A stretch of 64,000 bases of DNA from Rhodoferax sp. (GTDB lineage Bacteria; Pseudomonadota; Gammaproteobacteria; Burkholderiales; Burkholderiaceae_C): NCBI RefSeq assembly GCF_028688795.1, contig NZ_JAQTXM010000004.1:1-64000 (forward strand), read 5' to 3'. Positions 60,897 to 64,000 of the stretch are shown here, in pieces. Numbering within the stretch: the stretch's first letter is position 1; each line of letters opens with the position of its first letter. The position numbers and the translations under genes are program-made. The notes under the pieces were generated by a model, which saw only the letters and a program-made list of their open reading frames with translations, ran no database searches and had not been told where the DNA came from.

Positions 60897-62573
60897 TTAT
60901 GCTTCTTGTAGGAATGCGTCCAGCCACTGGTCAAGAGATGGTAGACCGTACAACGTCACGGCAATCTCTGTGGCGTTGACATACCCTGCGCTGTAATTGA
61001 TGGTCGCCATCCTTCGAACGGTTTCATCCACGCCCTCTACTTCAATCAGTTCTTTACTGGTAGTTTCCTTACTGATATTAAAAACAGCTTCGCCATTTGG
61101 ATAACTTGCCGAGACATCAAGATCCCCAACATGGATGCGTATATTTGTAGGCATATAAGGATTTTCTTCAATAATCCTTAAGCCGTTGTCTGCTACCAAA
61201 TGTGAAGGCAGCATCGTGATCCAGTCTGAAAGCCCTACGGTCTCTTCATCGAAGTCATCGGTCATTTCACTCGCAGTGCTACCTATTGCCTTTTCGTGTT
61301 TTAAACAAAAGAAATGCAAGTCGTTTGCAGAGCGTCTGGGTTGAGAGTTGAAGTTCTGGAAGTCGCTAAAGCCAGCTTGAAGCGGGAATGACGTAGACAC
61401 GTCCAGCGTAGCTTCATCTAACATCTCCATGGAAATACAGTCGAATTGGTTATAGACGATGTACTCCAACGGGTAATTGGATTGCATGAACTTGTGCCAC
61501 TCGGCCTTGACATACTTGTTTGCTGCTTCAAACTTGAGCTTACGCACATTCTTTAAGTTCTTTGCCAGCAAAGCATCCAGGCCGTATGATGGTTCTTCAG
61601 GTGCTCCGTTGCGCACCTGTCGGTAGATGCACATTGGATCGGCCCAATAGAACGACGCAGGACAGAAGACCGTGTTCCAACGCTGGTGAGGGCCATAGTT
61701 CATCACTTTACCTGCATTGGTGACTTTCTTTGCTTTGCCCTTCTTAAACTCGAAGCTGCGGTATTTAGACGGTACAGAAGGATCGCAGAGTATTTCCTCA
61801 GGCGCAATGCCTGCGCGATTGCAGGCAGCGACAACTTTGTCCACGTCGAAGACCATGTTCCATGCGCAGAGGAAGTCGGGCTTCCATTCGTGAGCACGTC
61901 GTATGGTTTCTTTAACTACGTCGATTTCAGTATCGACTATCATGATCTCGATTGTAATATCGCGCTGTTTGATCACATCGCCAATATACTTCTCTGCTAA
62001 CTGCTTAAGCTGATTTTCTACATCGACATAGCCTTGCACAAACTTCTTCTGCACTGCCGTGAATACACGCTTCTTAAAGCTGATTGTCGCCATGAGAATA
62101 TCCTTCTCTGACGACAGCATGTTGGTCTCTACGTCAAATGCAGCATACGTATAGGGCGTGAACACGTCCCATTTCTGGCTGTAGCTTTGCTTAATGAGGC
62201 ATGTGGACAAGATATCTGTGCCATAAACGTAAGGCGACTCACACAAGTCACGCAGCGTGCCTCTCAACCAAGGTTTACCTAGGGCTTTAGCTACTGAATG
62301 GGTTAGGTTGGTTTGCGTGCACTCGAAGCGATTGAGGTTCTCTAAGTCTTCCCATTCTTTCTTATCTTGATGGTTTTGCTTGCCTTTCTTGGTGATGTAG
62401 AAAGGACGCTTGTAATCGATGACCATCCTCGTATTGGGGATGAGTTGCCCGTCTTCAGTGTGTACTTGCTCTTTGATGAAGTGCATGTCACTGTAATCGC
62501 CAGGCTCTACAGATTTGTTGTAGCTGACGAAGCGGCATTCAATGGCTTTAGGTGCTTGTTTTTGGGTGCTCAT
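60897..62573 (-). CDS. family B DNA polymerase, N-terminal half (3'-5' exonuclease and motif A)
   Basis: ATG 62573 (MSTQKQAPKAIECRFVSYNK) has GGAGAG 8 nt upstream. Exo I is FDVET (146-150), Exo II AWNMVFDVD (237-245), Exo III YNQFD (374-378). Polymerase motif A is DVSASYPN (486-493), matching DxxSLYPS. The frame ends about 60 residues later, so motifs B and C must come from another chain: the gene at 23086-25221 on the other strand, 36 kb away. Assembly of the two is needed for activity. It is less likely to be a free exonuclease because motif A and the fingers base are kept. Confidence 0.85.
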   Translation of the reverse strand: MSTQKQAPKAIECRFVSYNKSVEPGDYSDMHFIKEQVHTEDGQLIPNTRMVIDYKRPFYITKKGKQNHQDKKEWEDLENLNRFECTQTNLTHSVAKALGKPWLRGTLRDLCESPYVYGTDILSTCLIKQSYSQKWDVFTPYTYAAFDVETNMLSSEKDILMATISFKKRVFTAVQKKFVQGYVDVENQLKQLAEKYIGDVIKQRDITIEIMIVDTEIDVVKETIRRAHEWKPDFLCAWNMVFDVDKVVAACNRAGIAPEEILCDPSVPSKYRSFEFKKGKAKKVTNAGKVMNYGPHQRWNTVFCPASFYWADPMCIYRQVRNGAPEEPSYGLDALLAKNLKNVRKLKFEAANKYVKAEWHKFMQSNYPLEYIVYNQFDCISMEMLDEATLDVSTSFPLQAGFSDFQNFNSQPRRSANDLHFFCLKHEKAIGSTASEMTDDFDEETVGLSDWITMLPSHLVADNGLRIIEENPYMPTNIRIHVGDLDVSASYPNGEAVFNISKETTSKELIEVEGVDETVRRMATINYSAGYVNATEIAVTLYGLPSLDQWLDAFLQEA

Positions 62574-62693
62574 CGGAAGACTCTCCATCCATGGTTATGA
62601 CTGGGGCTGGCTTTGTTTTGACACAATGCTGCCTCTTTACATGACATAACACACTTCGATCAATTTTAGACATAGAGAAGGATTTCTTTGCAT

Positions 62694-64000
62694 ATGCGAG
62701 TTAACATTATGTCAATGGCTGCTGAGTCCATTGATTTTCAAGATGGGTCTTTGTTTGCCAAGCTCGCTGCAGCGATCGACGCCATGAAAGACGATGCTGA
62801 TCTGCAGCGCGTGGATGATCGTACGTTCTTTGAGAGTCGTAAGGCAAATGCCATCCCAGAGCTCTTTAAAGCAGGGATGGGATTGAACTTTTCAATCAAC
62901 GTCATTGAGGATGCTGTGGGCCCGTCCATCATTGCACCACTGCTGGATAAGAACCACGTCTTCTGGACAGAGTCTCGTCGATACAACATCGACACTGACG
63001 GCATGATGAATAACTACTCAGGTCAAAAGGACGTCGATGACGTGATGAAACTTTTGAACACCAAGTTTGTCAAAGGCACTGTTGACCTCAAACGAGCCAA
63101 GGTCACTGGAGTCTTTGAACAGATGCAGTTCAAGTTGTTCATCCCGCGCAGTCATTTCGCAAAAAGGAGCATCTTCACCAGCCAAGAAGTGGCGGCTGTG
63201 ATCATGCACGAGATCGGACACATGTTCACTTACATGGAGTTCCTCACACGCATGGTGACGACCAACCAAGCGTTGGCAGGAATCGTTCGGTCGATCGATA
63301 AAACCTTCCCTGCTGACAAACGAGAAATTGCCTTTATCAAGGCTTCAGAACTCCTGGAGATGGACAACAGTCAGCGCGAAGCTTTGATTGGCGCAAAGAG
63401 CCAAAAAGAGTTGTGCTGTGTTGTGCTGGATGGCGCTATCCAGAAATCCATTTCTGAACTGGGTGTGAGTCTTTATGACGTGAACTCCTGCGAATACTTG
63501 GCTGACCAGTTCGCTTCCCGCATGGGCGCAGGTCGCTACATTGTGAGTTATTTGGACAAGTTGTATCGCGATTACGGCATCGTGCCTAATGGCGCAGAAA
63601 CATTGTTTGTGACAATCATGAAGACTGTCATCAATATTATCGCTATCTTGATGTTTTCAGCCTTCACTGCAGGTTTGCCTCTGATCCTGATTGCATTGAT
63701 GATCGCTTCTGAAGACAAGAAATACAACATCTACGACAACGACAAGGCTCGCTTCACTCGGATCAAACAACAGAACATTGAACGGCTCAAAGACCAGTCG
63801 CTCAGCAAAGAAGAGAAAGCCTCTCTGGTTGAGGATAATGAAGCGATTGACAAGATTGCGAAGGTGTATGCAGATGAATTGAACTTCATCCAGAAAGCAG
63901 CCTACTATCTGCGACCGAGTTATCGCAAAGCTCACAAGTTTGAGTTGTTGCAAAAAGACTTAGAGAGCTTGGCCAGCAACGACTTGTTCCATATGTCAGC
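62694..64000 (+). CDS. membrane-anchored zinc metalloprotease, 3' cut by window edge
   Basis: The frame runs from ATG 62694 (or ATG 62709; GAAGGA lies upstream) to the window end without a stop, at least 435 residues. HEIGH at about residues 172-176 is preceded by VAAVIM, and CEYLADQFASRMG near 265-277 supplies the downstream E and D of an M48-like ExxxD site. A hydrophobic stretch (VINIIAILMFSAFTAGLPLI, continuing to ALMIA) near 311-335 is one or two membrane helices, followed by a charged coiled-coil-like tail. The target is unknown. Confidence 0.72.
   Translation, partial: MRVNIMSMAAESIDFQDGSLFAKLAAAIDAMKDDADLQRVDDRTFFESRKANAIPELFKAGMGLNFSINVIEDAVGPSIIAPLLDKNHVFWTESRRYNIDTDGMMNNYSGQKDVDDVMKLLNTKFVKGTVDLKRAKVTGVFEQMQFKLFIPRSHFAKRSIFTSQEVAAVIMHEIGHMFTYMEFLTRMVTTNQALAGIVRSIDKTFPADKREIAFIKASELLEMDNSQREALIGAKSQKELCCVVLDGAIQKSISELGVSLYDVNSCEYLADQFASRMGAGRYIVSYLDKLYRDYGIVPNGAETLFVTIMKTVINIIAILMFSAFTAGLPLILIALMIASEDKKYNIYDNDKARFTRIKQQNIERLKDQSLSKEEKASLVEDNEAIDKIAKVYADELNFIQKAAYYLRPSYRKAHKFELLQKDLESLASNDLFHMS

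Noticed and set aside
1-64000. CRISPR arrays, insertion sequences, complete tRNA or rRNA genes
   Set aside because: No regular spaced repeats, transposase motifs with terminal repeats, or full cloverleaf were seen.

Overview
The window is a 64 kb slice of a jumbo, nucleus-forming, phiKZ-like myophage (Chimalliviridae type) infecting an unidentified Gram-negative host. The diagnostic genes are a phage tubulin (PhuZ, 17605-18612), the nuclear-shell protein chimallin (ChmA, 26689-28566), a phiKZ-type large terminase, contractile tail sheath and tube, and fragments of two multisubunit RNA polymerases. No bacterial housekeeping genes, plasmid genes, CRISPR arrays or insertion sequences were seen. 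The gene order follows phiKZ as remembered: terminase, sheath and tube, then PhuZ, DNA polymerase, chimallin, RNAP gp55-like, SSB, gp68-like, gp71-73-like, gp74-like, helicase, gp80-like.

Layout. 1-2240: small unknown proteins, two of them short membrane proteins. 2296-13366: tail and packaging block (tube and sheath on the minus strand; three structural proteins and terminase on the plus strand). 13423-16465: four minus-strand genes, probably virion proteins. 16551-18612: overlapping operon ending in phuZ. 18717-22531: a run of overlapping small unknown genes, several of which look like paralogues. 22532-23085: a gene-free stretch with a structured RNA candidate. 23086-25221: C-terminal half of a family B DNA polymerase. 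26689-30881: chimallin followed by the non-virion RNAP beta' N-terminal subunit, whose gene is interrupted by two group I introns. 30918-35513: unknown proteins, an SbcD-like phosphoesterase and an SSB-like protein. 35702-44766: the rest of the non-virion RNAP cluster. 44923-50027: helicase, a metalloprotease and minus-strand virion proteins. 50142-52287: a virion RNAP beta' fragment and its coupled neighbour. 52373-56240: three Kelch-like tail proteins and an N-acetylmuramidase endolysin. 57021-60791: compact early-type small genes. 60897-62573: the exonuclease/N-terminal half of the DNA polymerase (minus strand). 62694 to the end: a second zinc metalloprotease, cut by the window edge.

How the parts work together (inference from phiKZ biology). 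A virion RNAP, of which one subunit is here, would start early transcription, apparently from an ACATATTAC motif seen before several genes including the non-virion RNAP beta C-terminal subunit. ChmA builds the shell, PhuZ centres it and moves capsids, the split DNA polymerase, SSB, helicase and SbcD-like nuclease replicate DNA inside it, and the non-virion RNAP transcribes later genes.

The most striking item is in the non-virion RNAP beta' gene: the catalytic DFDGD motif is assembled from three exons. Exon 2 is only 12 nt (Asp-Phe-Asp-Gly), flanked by two ORF-less group I introns with almost identical cores. P1 and P10 pairings visible in the sequence fix the splice sites and restore the exact motif.
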